The position numbers and the translations under genes are program-made. The notes beneath the pieces are model-generated. The model made no database searches and had not been told where the DNA came from. It saw only the letters and a list, made by a program, of their open reading frames with translations. From Sphingobium sp. MI1205 (lineage in GTDB: Bacteria; Pseudomonadota; Alphaproteobacteria; Sphingomonadales; Sphingomonadaceae), in contig NZ_CP005188.1 of NCBI RefSeq assembly GCF_001563285.1, forward strand, positions 1,307,501 through 1,371,500: a DNA stretch of 64,000 nucleotides, read 5' to 3'. Below, piece by piece: positions 17,415-27,297 of the stretch (the first letter of the stretch is position 1; each line of letters opens with the position of its first letter).

Positions 17415-18746
17415 ATGAACGCCGCGACCACCACTCCATCGTCCACATCACTGGAGCGCGACGCGCGTCTCGTAACCGCGCGGGATCACAAGGTTGCCCC
17501 CGGAGAGATCGCAATTGGCGTCATCATCGGGCGAACATCGGAATTTTTCGATTTTTTCGTTTACGCGATCGCGTCCTGCATCGTCTTTCCGGCGCATGTC
17601 TTTCCCAATCTCTCCCCGCTGGCTGGCACGCTCTGGTCCTTCGCTATCTTTGCGCTGGCCTTCATCACGCGGCCGATTGGTTCTTTCATCTTCATGGCGG
17701 TGGATCGTGCCCATGGGAGGGGGGTGAAATTGACTATCGCGCTGTTTCTGCTGGGTGGATCAACCGCCTTTATCGCCTTCCTGCCTGGATATGAGACCAT
17801 CGGCATCTGGTCTGCCGTTCTGTTGGCCGTGTTTCGGGCGGGGCAGGGGATCGCGCTGGGTGGGACCTGGGACGGCCTCGCGTCACTGTTGTCGCTCAAT
17901 GCGCCGCAGAACAAGCGCGGCTGGTATGCGATGATGCCGCAGCTTGGGGCGCCAATGGCGTTGGTGGTGGCGAGCGGCCTGTTCGCTTTCTTCCTGTCAG
18001 TGCTCTCTCGGGCGGATTTCCTTGATTGGGGGTGGCGCTATCCCTTCTTCGTGGCGTTCGCGATCAACGTCGTGGCGCTGTTCGCACGGTTGCGGATTGT
18101 GGTGACGCATGAGTTCGAACGGTTGTTTGAAGCTCGTGAGTTGCAGCCTTCGCCCGTGCTGGAAACGGTGCGGAGCGAAGGGCGTAACATCGTCATCGGT
18201 GCATTCGCCCCGTTGGCCAGCTTCGCGCTGTTTCACATGGTGTCCGTGTTTCCGCTGTCGTGGATCGCGCTTTACACGAAGCAGCCGCTGGAGCGGTTCC
18301 TGGTGATCGAGGCGATTGGGGCCAGCGTTGGCATTCTGGCGATCGTGGTTTCGGGGTTCGTTGCAGACATGGTCGGGCGGCGCAAGCTGCTGGCCTGGTC
18401 GGCGCTTGGCATCGGTATATTCAGCATCGCGGCGCCTCTGCTTCTGAATGGTGGCGAATTGGCCGAGATTGCGTTCATGATTCTTGGCTTCATGCTTCTG
18501 GGGCTAAGCTTTGGGCAGTCGTCGGGCGTGGTGGCGTCCAACTTCTCGACCGCGACCCGCTATACGGGGTCGGCCTTGACGTCCGATCTGGCCTGGCTGG
18601 TGGGTGCGGGCTTCGCACCGTTAGTGGCGCTGGCGCTGTCAGTGACCTTTGGTCTGGCGGCGTCCGGCGTATATTTGCTTTCGGGTGCGATCGTCACCGG
18701 CCTTGCGCTGTTCATCAACAAGGAACTGGCGGGCAAGGATCGCTAA
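17415..18746 (+). CDS. MFS transporter, metabolite:H+ symporter type
   Basis: A 443-residue protein with 12 predicted membrane helices. The RTSEFFDFFVYAIASCIVFP segment of helix 1 and AFITRPIGSFIFMAVDRAHGRG between helices 2 and 3 are typical of the MHS/ProP-like subgroup of the major facilitator superfamily, which takes up organic acids or compatible solutes with protons. The start at ATG 17415 was chosen over a TTG 12 bases upstream. It is divergent from cyoA. Its stop overlaps the stop of the convergent glycosyltransferase gene (CTAA). The substrate is unknown. Confidence 0.88.
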   Translation: MNAATTTPSSTSLERDARLVTARDHKVAPGEIAIGVIIGRTSEFFDFFVYAIASCIVFPAHVFPNLSPLAGTLWSFAIFALAFITRPIGSFIFMAVDRAHGRGVKLTIALFLLGGSTAFIAFLPGYETIGIWSAVLLAVFRAGQGIALGGTWDGLASLLSLNAPQNKRGWYAMMPQLGAPMALVVASGLFAFFLSVLSRADFLDWGWRYPFFVAFAINVVALFARLRIVVTHEFERLFEARELQPSPVLETVRSEGRNIVIGAFAPLASFALFHMVSVFPLSWIALYTKQPLERFLVIEAIGASVGILAIVVSGFVADMVGRRKLLAWSALGIGIFSIAAPLLLNGGELAEIAFMILGFMLLGLSFGQSSGVVASNFSTATRYTGSALTSDLAWLVGAGFAPLVALALSVTFGLAASGVYLLSGAIVTGLALFINKELAGKDR

Positions 18747-19585
18747 ATCGCCTGCCGCATCCGTGCGAGCGCCTTTCGATCGAACAAGCCAGTGGGGCCG
18801 GGACGAGGGGCAAAGCGAGGAAGCCATGAGGGATAGAGGACGCGAAGTTCATGGGGCAGACCGCCCGGCCCGTCCCGCCCCATGATGTCAGACACGATCC
18901 GGTTCTGGAAGAAGCGAACCGAATAGTTGATCATGCGGCAATATTGCATCTTCCACGTCAGCGGGCTGGCGAGCCGGACCGGCTCACAGAAGAAACCCGC
19001 ATCCTCGCAGGTGGCAATGCGTTTGCGCTCCCATGCAGCATCAGTCGACAGATCGGTATGTGCCCAGGCCGCGACAAGCCCATCATCGCCGATCAGGTCT
19101 TCGGGAAGCCGCAATCCGCGCGCCCGAACACGGTTCACGAAGTCGCCTGACAGCGCATATAGATCGCCAAACAGGCCGCCTTCCTCGCGCAGCATGTCGC
19201 GGTATCGGGATGCCAGGCGACCATTGAGAGGCATGGCTGAAGCTGCATTTACGCCTTTTCTCTCAAGGGTCCGTACCAGGCTGTCGATCGAACCCGGCGC
19301 GATTTCCGCGTCGCCATCAAGGAAGATGACAGCCTGATCGTTCCCGATCAGCAGATCGTGGACGAAGTGGTTCCAGGTCCGCGATTTGCCGCCTGCAGCG
19401 ATGTCGTGGACCAGCACATTGGATCTTCCATCCGCAGCGCTGCGCGCTTGGGCGGCGGTAGCGTCAGTCGATCCGTTCACCAGCACATGATAGATTGTGT
19501 CTGGGCGATCCAGGGGCAGCGAGGAAAGGCAGACGCCAATTCGCCGCTCTTCCTGATATGCGAAGATGCCGACGGCAGTCCCCAT
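18743..19585 (-). CDS. Family 2 glycosyltransferase
   Basis: A 280-residue GT-A fold transferase beginning MGTAVGIFAYQEERRIGVCL. The nucleotide-sugar site is seen in GSTDATAAQ and the DxD-type metal motif in AVIFLDGDAEIAPGS. No membrane helix is obvious, so it is probably cytosolic or membrane-associated. It starts four bases after the ammonium-transporter stop and is probably co-transcribed with it, although no functional link is evident. Longer in-frame starts would extend into the transporter gene and were not used. The acceptor is unknown. Confidence 0.82.
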   Translation of the reverse strand: MGTAVGIFAYQEERRIGVCLSSLPLDRPDTIYHVLVNGSTDATAAQARSAADGRSNVLVHDIAAGGKSRTWNHFVHDLLIGNDQAVIFLDGDAEIAPGSIDSLVRTLERKGVNAASAMPLNGRLASRYRDMLREEGGLFGDLYALSGDFVNRVRARGLRLPEDLIGDDGLVAAWAHTDLSTDAAWERKRIATCEDAGFFCEPVRLASPLTWKMQYCRMINYSVRFFQNRIVSDIMGRDGPGGLPHELRVLYPSWLPRFAPRPGPTGLFDRKALARMRQAI

Positions 19586-19589
19586 GGCT

Positions 19590-20858
19590 TTAACGGAAAT
19601 CCCAGCCCTGCTGCCCATGATCGATCTGATCAAGGCCGCTTGCAGCCTGCTGTGCACTGATACGCATCGGGAGCATGACGGAGAGCAGAAGTGCTGCGAT
19701 AGCTGTCCCTGCCATCGACCACAGCGCGACGATAGCAACGCCCGAAAGCTGGCTCAGCATGGCAGCGGAAATGCTGATGTCCCCTTCATACCCTACGCCG
19801 CCAAGAAGCGGCTGGACGAACAGCGGCAGCAGAAGCGTACCGATCAGGCCACCGACGCCGTGAAGCAGGAAGACGTCCGCCGGGTCATCGATGCGGTTTG
19901 CAAGCATGGCCTTACCCGCCCGGCACAGAAGGGCGGAGATCGCGCCGATCAGCATTGCGCCACCTGTGCCAATGAGCGGGGCCGAAGCAGATATGGCGAC
20001 AAGGCCCGCAAGAGCGCCGGCAAATGCACCTCTGGGGCTCACGCGCCCCGTGGCGACGCGATCGATGAGCATCCAGGTTAGTGCCCCGGTGCAGGCGGCA
20101 AAATGCATGTTGAGGATGGCGGTGGCGGCGGAGTCGGTCGCGCCCAGCGCCCATCCACCAACCACGCCCGCCCAGCCGATCCAGACCAGCGCGCCACCCG
20201 CAAGGCTGAGCAGCGGTGCATGACTGACGGTGCCCGGCGTCCGGCGCCTGCCGAGGATCACCGATAAGGCAAGCGCGGAAAACCCCGCGCTTGTGTGAAC
20301 GACGAGGCTGCCCGCGAAGTCCATGACGCCGAGGTCTGCGAGCCAACCCCCACCCCAGACGGCATGTACCACCGGGGCGTAGACGATGAGCAGCCATAGC
20401 GGCGCAAGCCCTGCAATCCATCCGAACCTCGCGCGCTCGGCCACAGCGCCAGGAAGGAGGCAGGCGGCCAGTAGCGCAAGAGCCATCTGGAACAGGGCGA
20501 AGGCGGATTCAGGAACGGTCAGCCCTTCACGCAGCGAACTTAGATTGGCGAGGAACAGGTTGGCGCCGCCACCCAGCCAAGTGGTTCCGGGTGCGTAGGA
20601 CAAGCTGTATCCAGCGATCGCCCATGCCAGCGATGCCCCCGCAGCAACGGCAATGCCCTGCAAGGCTGTGGAAAGGGCGCTGCGCACATTGACCAGCCCC
20701 GCATGGCGCAGCAGCAGGCCCGGTAGAGCGGCAAACAGGATCAGCAGTGCACATATGATCATCCAGCCGGTGTCGCCGCTGTCCGCGACGGGAACCTGCG
20801 CGTTCGCGGTTTGAGGCGCGGCCAAAAAAAGGAAGAGCAGGAGGCAACGGGCGAACAT
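19590..20858 (-). CDS. amt: Divergent Amt/MEP/Rh-family ammonium transporter
   Basis: A 422-residue protein with an N-terminal signal peptide (to about residue 20) and 11 membrane helices. Amt signatures are present: Trp168 in HAVWGGG, Asp180 and His188 in DFAGSLVVH, and the second pore His in FLLHGVGG. Compared with E. coli AmtB, the phenylalanine gate is lost: Phe107 is Leu127 in ALFQMALALL, and GWFGFN is GWAGVV, so Phe215 is Val232. The ammonium-binding outer Trp and twin-His pore remain. No glnK lies beside it. It may conduct ammonia/ammonium or have become a sensor; the sequence does not decide. Confidence 0.88.
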   Translation of the reverse strand: MFARCLLLFLFLAAPQTANAQVPVADSGDTGWMIICALLILFAALPGLLLRHAGLVNVRSALSTALQGIAVAAGASLAWAIAGYSLSYAPGTTWLGGGANLFLANLSSLREGLTVPESAFALFQMALALLAACLLPGAVAERARFGWIAGLAPLWLLIVYAPVVHAVWGGGWLADLGVMDFAGSLVVHTSAGFSALALSVILGRRRTPGTVSHAPLLSLAGGALVWIGWAGVVGGWALGATDSAATAILNMHFAACTGALTWMLIDRVATGRVSPRGAFAGALAGLVAISASAPLIGTGGAMLIGAISALLCRAGKAMLANRIDDPADVFLLHGVGGLIGTLLLPLFVQPLLGGVGYEGDISISAAMLSQLSGVAIVALWSMAGTAIAALLLSVMLPMRISAQQAASGLDQIDHGQQGWDFR

Positions 20859-20964
20859 GAGGCAATCCGGCTGTTTCAGATTGCCTTGATGCTAGCGGGC
20901 GCGCGGTAAAGACTTTGATAAGGAAGGCGGGGAGAACCAGGATGCACGCGAACAGATTGCGCGA

Positions 20965-21675
20965 CTAATAGTTTTCACCGCCACAGGATATGCGGCCGGT
21001 GCCGCGATTATCGACCTGACAGGCGGCTTTGCCCATTATCGTCACGTCGCCGGAGCCGGAGGCCGATATTTCAGCTGTCACCTCTGCCGTTACCATGACA
21101 TTTCCCGGGCCGTCATTGCTGACCGTCGCCTGCCGAACACGCAGGCTCTCGGCCTCGACCGCTCCCGGGCCGTTTAACCGCAGCGATGCCGTCGCCGCCC
21201 TGCCTGCCAGCGTAGCCCGGCCTGCACCCGCAAGGCCAAGGTTCAGTTGATCGACATCGACCGCAGCGACACTGACGTCGCCGTTGCCGCCCAGTATGAT
21301 GTCCCCGCGCAACCCCTTCATCCGATTGACGGACACGGAGCCGCCGCCCGTCAGCACCAGCCTTGCCAGCGAGCCGGTGGACAGTCGCAACGTGGCGCGA
21401 CCGCCTGTCTTTTCACCCGGTTGGGGGCGGCCCAAGCGAACGGTCAGTAGGCGTCCAGACACCTCCACCTTGAGACGGTCGAGCAGTGACTGATCGCCCT
21501 CTGCACGCGCGGAGGGGCCTGCGCCCGTGGTGATGATCACTTCGACCGGAGCATCGACGCGGATCGCATCGAAGCTGGTGATAGTATAGCCATGCGTTGC
21601 CGCTGCCGCAGGAGCCGAGGACGCGAGTGCAAAGGGAGCAAGCGACCATAGGCATATCCTTTGTTCGCCCGTCAT
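20965..21675 (-). CDS. DUF2807 (head GIN domain) exported protein
   Basis: A 236-residue protein starting MTGEQRICLW with a signal peptide ending near ASSAPAAAA. The body is a beta-helical DUF2807 domain of short repeats such as FDAIRVDAPVEVIIT, LVLTGGGSVSV, LGGNGDVSV, LNGPGAVEAE and ISASGSGDVTI, ending VDNRGTGRISCGG. Members are periplasmic or surface proteins of unknown function, sometimes called putative autotransporter adhesins. The start at 21675 follows AAGG and gives a normal signal; the frame extends upstream to 21783 without support. Confidence 0.85.
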   Translation of the reverse strand: MTGEQRICLWSLAPFALASSAPAAAATHGYTITSFDAIRVDAPVEVIITTGAGPSARAEGDQSLLDRLKVEVSGRLLTVRLGRPQPGEKTGGRATLRLSTGSLARLVLTGGGSVSVNRMKGLRGDIILGGNGDVSVAAVDVDQLNLGLAGAGRATLAGRAATASLRLNGPGAVEAESLRVRQATVSNDGPGNVMVTAEVTAEISASGSGDVTIMGKAACQVDNRGTGRISCGGENY

Positions 21676-21836
21676 GACCCGGCCTTTCTTGAAAACTTTC
21701 CCTGTCAGGGTGATAGCGTGGCCTGCGCAGGCGGCAAGTGCCGATGACGGCTCGTTTCTGCTTACCGGCCGGGTGGCAGGCAAGGCGGGCGAATATCTGT
21801 CATTCGCCCTTTGATGACGCGAGCCAGCCTTGCGCC

Positions 21837-21875
21837 CTGATTATCAGGCTGAGAAGCCGTCAGCCTGATAATCAG
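21837..21875. repeat. 16-bp-arm perfect hairpin between ferredoxin reductase and DUF2807 genes
   Basis: Left arm 21837-21852 and right arm 21860-21875 are exact complements, with a 7-base loop. The left arm itself contains a smaller palindrome (CCTGA-TTA-TCAGG) and the right arm a near copy, so the element is nested. It lies 27 bases after the ferredoxin-reductase stop in the direction of transcription. No T-run follows on either strand, so it may be a non-canonical terminator, an mRNA stabiliser or a binding site. Confidence 0.75.
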
Positions 21876-21901
21876 AAGTCGTCAAGATAGGAGAGAGGTA
21901 T

Positions 21902-23128
21902 TCAGGCGAGGCCCACTTCCTTGAGCGGCACGGAGGCGTCGGCGAGCTGTGCCTGGTCGAGTAGCGCGCCCGAGACCACATGGGCGCGGCCCTGCACATA
22001 ATCCTTGACCGCATTGACGCAATCAAGGGCGATCAGCTTGCCCGCCTTCATATAAAGGACCGAGAAGCTGCGCGTTGCGGGATCGCCGCGCAAAATGGTG
22101 TGGTCATGGCCTATCGACAGCCCGACCGTCTGCAGCTTCAGATCATATTGGTTCGACCAGAACCACGGCACGGCGTCATATGCTTCTTCCTTGCCCAGGA
22201 TATGCTGCACCGCCGTTTTCGCCTGATCATTGGCGTTCTGGACCGATTCGAGCCGGATCTGTGCGCCGCGGGCGAAGCGATTGGCATGAGACGCGCAATC
22301 ACCGACAGCATAGATGTCGGGCAGGCTGGTGCGGCAATATTCATCGACATCGACGCCATTGCCACCTGCGGCGCCCGCCGCGATCAGCGGACCGGTTTCG
22401 GGGATGATGCCGATGCCGACGATAACCATGTCGGTTTCGATCCGCTCACCATCCTGCATCAACACGGCGGTAGCCTTGCCGTCTGTCACCTCGATGCAGT
22501 CCATCTTCGCGCCAGTACGCAGATCAACCCCATGCGCGCGGTGCTCGGCCTCGTAGAAGCGGGACAGTTCTTCCCCCGCGACGCGTGCGAGAACGCGGTC
22601 CAGCGCCTCAAGCAGCACGACCTTCTTGCCAAACTTGCTGAGGACAGCCGCTGCTTCCAGTCCAATATAGCCGCCGCCGATCACCGTGACATGGTTGATC
22701 CGGTCAAGCTTCGCCATCATCGCATCGACATCGTCGCGGCGGCGCACGGCGTGGACATTTTCAGCGTCGGCACCATTGCAGGTCAGCATCCGGGGGCTGC
22801 CGCCGGTGCACCAGATGAGTTTGTCATAGCCAATTTGTTCGCCGCCGGCGGTGACGGTCTTGGCCACAGGATCGATGGCCTTGACCCGACGGCCGAGCAG
22901 CATGTCGATTTTTCGGTCGTCCCAAAAGCTGGCTGGTCGGATCAGGATGCGTTCGAAGCTCTTTTCGCCCGCAAAATACTCCTTGGACAACGGCGGCCGC
23001 TCATAAGGTGGGTCTTTTTCATCGCCGATCATGGCGACCGAACCTTCAAAGCCCAATTGACGAAGCGCAATGGCTGCCTGCGCGCCGGCGTGCCCCGCGC
23101 CAACGATCAAAACGTCATAATGGCTCAT
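21902..23128 (-). CDS. FAD-dependent ferredoxin reductase (NAD(P)H-dependent)
   Basis: A 408-residue flavoprotein. It has the FAD-binding [18 protein letters not shown] (8-25), the [14 protein letters not shown] motif, the NAD(P)H-binding [19 protein letters not shown] (about 148-166) and the second FAD motif [11 protein letters not shown], followed by a reductase C-terminal domain ([18 protein letters not shown]). These features define the reductases that pass electrons from NAD(P)H to 2Fe-2S ferredoxins for cytochrome P450s or ring-hydroxylating oxygenases, for example RedA2 of sphingomonads. No ferredoxin or oxygenase gene is adjacent, so the partner is unknown. Confidence 0.92.
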   Translation of the reverse strand: MSHYDVLIVGAGHAGAQAAIALRQLGFEGSVAMIGDEKDPPYERPPLSKEYFAGEKSFERILIRPASFWDDRKIDMLLGRRVKAIDPVAKTVTAGGEQIGYDKLIWCTGGSPRMLTCNGADAENVHAVRRRDDVDAMMAKLDRINHVTVIGGGYIGLEAAAVLSKFGKKVVLLEALDRVLARVAGEELSRFYEAEHRAHGVDLRTGAKMDCIEVTDGKATAVLMQDGERIETDMVIVGIGIIPETGPLIAAGAAGGNGVDVDEYCRTSLPDIYAVGDCASHANRFARGAQIRLESVQNANDQAKTAVQHILGKEEAYDAVPWFWSNQYDLKLQTVGLSIGHDHTILRGDPATRSFSVLYMKAGKLIALDCVNAVKDYVQGRAHVVSGALLDQAQLADASVPLKEVGLA

Positions 23129-23316
23129 CGGCCAGCAATCCCCTCAATCCATGTTGCTGCCGTCATTGGCGCGCTTTCCAGGGGCTGACAAGGGGCAGGG
23201 CGGAGATTCGCCCTAAAGGCCAGCGATATTAATTTCATGGGTCGCGCCTTCGCCCCATGGCGTCACCGCCTAAGTCTGTGGCATAGGCATTGCGCGGACT
23301 GGGGACTTTCTGCCTG

Positions 23317-25215
23317 ATGGCTGGCAATGACGTAAGTACGAGTACTGACGCCCGTGGTGAGCATGGCTCGTTACCTTCGCTGGCGTTTGGCGCCTTGGGG
23401 GTGGTGTTCGGCGACATCGGCACGTCCCCGCTTTATGCACTGAAGGAAAGTTTCGTCGGCCATCATCCATTGGCTGTCGATCCCGTTCACATCTATGGTG
23501 TTCTATCGTTGATCTTCTGGACCATGATGCTGGTCGTGACGGTCAAATATGTGTTCATCGTCATGCGCGCAGACAATAGCGGCGAAGGCGGCAGCATGGC
23601 CCTGCTGGCGCTGATCGGACGCCGGATGGGAGAGACGCGCTGGACGCCAGCCGTTGCGGTGCTGGGCGTGCTGGCTACGGCGCTGTTCTATGGCGATGCC
23701 ATTATCACGCCCGCAATCTCGGTGCTGTCGGCGGTAGAGGGGTTGACGGTCGTGCAGGCGGGGTTGACTCCTCTGGTCCTGCCCGTCGCGATCGTGATCC
23801 TGATCGCGCTCTTCGTGATCCAGAGCTTCGGCACGGCAAGGGTCGGCGCGTTGTTCGGCCCCGTTATGGCGGTTTATTTCCTGGTGCTCGCGATATTGGG
23901 CATAGCCAATATTATCCGGCATCCAGAGATCATCCTGATCATCAACCCATGGTGGGCGCTGCATTTCTTCCAGATCGATCCCAAGCTTGCCTTCCTGGCG
24001 CTTGGATCGGTGGTGCTTGCGGTGACGGGGGCAGAGGCGCTTTACGCCGACATGGGGCATTTCGGGCGTAGGGCGATCAGCATCGCCTGGCTATATGCGG
24101 CGCTACCCTGCCTGATGCTGAATTATCTAGGGCAAGGCGCGCTGTTGCTGGATCAACCGGAGGCTGCCCAGAACCCCTTCTTCCTCTTGGCCCCGGAATG
24201 GGCGCGGTTGCCGTTGGTGATTCTGGCGACGCTGGCGACGGTGATCGCCAGTCAGGCGGTCATTTCGGGTGCCTTTTCCGTGACGCGCCAAGCTGTGCAG
24301 CTGGGATTCCTGCCGCGCTTGCGCATCCTGCACACAAGTGCGTCGGCCGCTGGGCAAGTCTATATGCCTCTGATCAACTGGACATTGTTGGTTCTCGTCA
24401 TCCTGCTCGTTCTGGGCTTTGGCAGTTCCAGCAACCTGGCAGCTGCCTACGGTATCGCGGTCACCGGCACGATGCTGATTACGACCTGTATGATGGGCGT
24501 ACTGACCTTTAGCGTATGGCGCTGGAACCCGTTTCTGGCGGGTGCTGTAACCGGCCTGTTCCTTGTAATCGATGGCGCCTATTTCCTGTCGAACGCCACC
24601 AAGATTCCCGATGGCGGTTGGTTCCCGCTGTTGGTGGCGGCGGTATGCTTCCTGATCCTGACAACCTGGGCGACGGGACGGCGGATCATGCGCAACTATC
24701 TGCGCGACGACGCGATGGATCTGGAGCTGTTCATCAAATCGGCAGGCGCTTCGCTGAAACGGGTGCCGGGGACGGCCATTTTTCTGTCATCGACGACGGA
24801 GGGCGTCCCTCCTGCCTTGCTCCACAATGTGAAGCACAACCGCATCCTGCACGAACGCAATATCATTCTGACGGTGCGGACAGAAGACGTACCGCATCTG
24901 CCTTTTGAAGGGCGCACGAGCGCGGAAGCTTATGGGGTAGGCTTTTATCGCCTGATTCTGCGTCATGGTTTCATGGAGAGTGTCGATGTCCCGGCAGCCA
25001 TGAAAGCAGTCCATGATTGTGGCGGACCGATTAGTGTTGCCGACACCAGCTATTTTCTTAGCCGTGAGACGCTCGTTCCGTCTTCGCGGCCCGGGATGGC
25101 GATCTGGCGCGAGCGGCTCTTTGCCTGGATGGTGCGAAACGCAGAAAGCCCAATGGCCTTCTTCAAGCTGCCGACTAACCGGGTGGTCGAGCTGGGCTCG
25201 CAACTGGAAATCTGA
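23317..25215 (+). CDS. kup: Low-affinity potassium uptake transporter Kup
   Basis: A 632-residue KUP/HAK/KT protein starting MAGNDVSTS. The hallmark [14 protein letters not shown] lies near residues 31-44, followed by about 12 membrane helices, [26 protein letters not shown] and a cytosolic C-terminal domain with [14 protein letters not shown]. It imports potassium with protons. The start was set at ATG 23317; an in-frame TTG at 23290 would add nine residues. It stands alone between the divergent ferredoxin reductase and a tRNA. Confidence 0.94.
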   Translation: MAGNDVSTSTDARGEHGSLPSLAFGALGVVFGDIGTSPLYALKESFVGHHPLAVDPVHIYGVLSLIFWTMMLVVTVKYVFIVMRADNSGEGGSMALLALIGRRMGETRWTPAVAVLGVLATALFYGDAIITPAISVLSAVEGLTVVQAGLTPLVLPVAIVILIALFVIQSFGTARVGALFGPVMAVYFLVLAILGIANIIRHPEIILIINPWWALHFFQIDPKLAFLALGSVVLAVTGAEALYADMGHFGRRAISIAWLYAALPCLMLNYLGQGALLLDQPEAAQNPFFLLAPEWARLPLVILATLATVIASQAVISGAFSVTRQAVQLGFLPRLRILHTSASAAGQVYMPLINWTLLVLVILLVLGFGSSSNLAAAYGIAVTGTMLITTCMMGVLTFSVWRWNPFLAGAVTGLFLVIDGAYFLSNATKIPDGGWFPLLVAAVCFLILTTWATGRRIMRNYLRDDAMDLELFIKSAGASLKRVPGTAIFLSSTTEGVPPALLHNVKHNRILHERNIILTVRTEDVPHLPFEGRTSAEAYGVGFYRLILRHGFMESVDVPAAMKAVHDCGGPISVADTSYFLSRETLVPSSRPGMAIWRERLFAWMVRNAESPMAFFKLPTNRVVELGSQLEI

Positions 25216-25286
25216 AACCTGCGTAACGCTGGAATCCGCGCATAGATGGGGCAGTTTTCGAGTTTTCCATTATCAGAAAGATAGCG

Positions 25287-25433
25287 ATGTGGACGCTGCT
25301 GGTCGCTGCTGGCTTCGTCGCGGTATCGGTAGTGTTGAATTGGCAATCCTATGCCGAGCCTGCACATCAGGCCATCTTCCTGGGGGCGCTGAAATGGACC
25401 CTGAAGCTCGAGGGGCCGCGTTGCGTTAGCTGA
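25287..25433 (+). CDS. Possible small membrane protein, 48 residues
   Basis: A short frame beginning MWTLLVAAGFVAVSVVLNW, a plausible single N-terminal transmembrane helix, followed by a short amphipathic tail ending in GPRCVS. A GAAAG lies about seven bases before the ATG but is a weak ribosome site. It follows kup by 71 bases on the same strand. No family is recognised and it may be chance coding. Confidence 0.3.
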   Translation: MWTLLVAAGFVAVSVVLNWQSYAEPAHQAIFLGALKWTLKLEGPRCVS

Positions 25434-25495
25434 TCGCAGGTAGAGAGAGGATTACATCGCCGCTGCGGATGGCTGTCCCAGTCATGGATGTAAAA

Positions 25496-25572
25496 TGGTA
25501 GCGGAGGAGGGACTTGAACCCCCGACACGCGGATTATGATTCCGCTGCTCTAACCAGCTGAGCTACTCCGCC
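25496..25572 (-). tRNA. tRNA-Met (CAU), elongator type
   Basis: Read on the minus strand, a 77-nt cloverleaf is clear: acceptor GGCGGAG pairing with CTCCGCT, D-arm AGCTCAGCTGGTTAGAGC, anticodon stem GCGGA/TCCGC enclosing the loop ATCATAA (anticodon CAU), T-arm GGGGGTTCAAGTCCCTC and an encoded 3' CCA. The body resembles alphaproteobacterial elongator tRNA-Met rather than initiator or tRNA-Ile2. Confidence 0.95.
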
Positions 25573-25814
25573 CCATGGGCTGCGCTGGAACGTCGTTCCC
25601 TGCGGTGGGCGCGCTATAAGCAGAGCAGTTGGTGGGGTCAACGGGGTTTGGCAGGTCGCGCACAAAATCTCTTTCCATGCTCGGGGTAGCTCCATCGCCG
25701 AAAAAGATGGCACCGTCGGGGCGGCGATCGTCATTTGCGCTTGCAATCATTCCGTCACATTGCACTATGCTGCAATGCACAACCGGGGATCGTCCCCGAG
25801 GGAGGATTGACGCT

Positions 25815-27224
25815 TTGCCCTTCCAGGAAATGTTTGAGCCCGATGGTTCGATACGCCCTTGCTACGCGGAAGTGCAGAATTGGGTAGAGCGGACTGGCAT
25901 TGCCGGGCTTAACCGTCGATTGGATGAAGCTGAGGCGATTTTCCGCAGGATCGGGATAACCTTCGCCGTCTATGGCGAGGGTGGGGACCCAGAGCGGTTG
26001 ATCCCGTTCGACCTCCTGCCACGCATCTTCACCGCGCAGGAGTGGCGTGTGCTTGATCGGGGCATTCGCCAGCGGGCGCGGGCATTGAATGCGTTTTTGC
26101 ACGATGTCTATCACCGGGGCGAAATCGTGAAAGCGGGGATCATGCCTGCCGACATTATCTATCAGAATAGCGCATATCTCGCTGAAATGGCGAACTTTTC
26201 GCCGCCTGGAAAAGTTTACAGCCACATTGTCGGCATCGATATTGTCCGGACGGGACCGTCACGCTTCGAGGTGCTGGAGGATAATTGCCGCACTCCCTCG
26301 GGTGTTTCCTACATGCTCGAGAATCGAGAGATCATGACGCGCATGTTTCCCGAGCTGTTTGGTCAGGGGCTGGTGGCGCCGGTGGACGATTATCCCGCCG
26401 AACTGCTCAAGAGTCTGAAGGAGGTTGCACCTCCCGCGTGCAAGGGCGATCCGGTGGTCGTGCTGCTCACACCAGGATCGCTTAACAGCGCCTATTATGA
26501 GCATAGCTTCCTAGCCGACCTGATGGGCATCGAACTGGTCGAGCCGGCGGACCTGTTCGTCGATGATGAGCGCGTCTGGATGAAGACGACGCTCGGTCCC
26601 AAGCAGGTGGACGTTATTTATCGGCGGATCGACGACGAATATCTCGATCCACTGGTGTTTCGTCCAGACAGTATGCTCGGCATTCCAGGTATTTTTAACG
26701 TCTATCGCCGCGGCGGGGTGACGCTGGCCTCGGCTCCTGGTGCCGGGATTGCGGACGACAAGGCGGTCTATATCTATGTGCCCGAAATGATCCGCTTCTA
26801 TTTGGGCGAGCAGCCGATCCTGGACAATATCCAGACGTGGCAATGCAGCAAGCCCGACGAATGCGCCTATGTGCTGGAGCATCTGCACGAACTGGTCGCA
26901 AAGGAGGTTCACGGGTCTGGCGGCTATGGAATGCTGATCGGTCCTAAATCCACCAAGGATGAGATCGCCGCTTATGCGGAGCGCATCCGGGCCAATCCGG
27001 GCGAGTTCATCGCGCAGCCGACCTTGGACCTTTCGACCGTCCCAACGCTGGGGCCGGCGACGGTCGTTGGGCGGCATGCAGATTTCCGACCTTATTGCCT
27101 CGTCGGCAAGCAGATCCGACTGGTGCCCGGCGGCCTCACCCGTGTCGCGCTGACCGAAGGATCGCTGGTGGTGAACTCCAGTCAGGGCGGGGGGGTGAAG
27201 GATACGTGGGTGTTGCAGGATTGA
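25815..27224 (+). CDS. Circularly permuted ATP-grasp protein (COG2308 type)
   Basis: A 469-residue protein of the CP_ATPgrasp family. It starts LPFQEMFEPDG at a TTG codon (25815) preceded by GAGGGAGGA (25798-25806), a strong ribosome site that decides the start; the open frame extends upstream without support. Signatures include RARALNAFLHDVYH, VRTGPSRFEVLEDNCRTPSGVSYMLENR, YRRIDDEYLDPLVF, GAGIADDKAVYIYVP and the C-terminal QGGGVKDTWVL. ATP-grasp enzymes form amide or ester bonds from a carboxyl phosphate. It heads a four-gene operon with alpha-E, transglutaminase and Anbu, proposed in the literature to make or process a peptide. The substrate is unknown. Confidence 0.9.
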   Translation: MPFQEMFEPDGSIRPCYAEVQNWVERTGIAGLNRRLDEAEAIFRRIGITFAVYGEGGDPERLIPFDLLPRIFTAQEWRVLDRGIRQRARALNAFLHDVYHRGEIVKAGIMPADIIYQNSAYLAEMANFSPPGKVYSHIVGIDIVRTGPSRFEVLEDNCRTPSGVSYMLENREIMTRMFPELFGQGLVAPVDDYPAELLKSLKEVAPPACKGDPVVVLLTPGSLNSAYYEHSFLADLMGIELVEPADLFVDDERVWMKTTLGPKQVDVIYRRIDDEYLDPLVFRPDSMLGIPGIFNVYRRGGVTLASAPGAGIADDKAVYIYVPEMIRFYLGEQPILDNIQTWQCSKPDECAYVLEHLHELVAKEVHGSGGYGMLIGPKSTKDEIAAYAERIRANPGEFIAQPTLDLSTVPTLGPATVVGRHADFRPYCLVGKQIRLVPGGLTRVALTEGSLVVNSSQGGGVKDTWVLQD

Positions 27225-27297
27225 TCGACATGAATAGCGCGCGCACTTCGGTATCGTCCCAGCGTGCTCCGGGCCGAACGGCGGAGAGGAACGGCGC

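Noticed and set aside
25496..25572. tRNA-Ile2 (CAU) or initiator tRNA instead of elongator tRNA-Met
   Set aside because: The body sequence and G1:U72 pair with the GGCGGAG acceptor arm fit elongator tRNA-Met of alphaproteobacteria better; the initiator would show three G:C pairs in the anticodon stem and a mismatch at 1:72.
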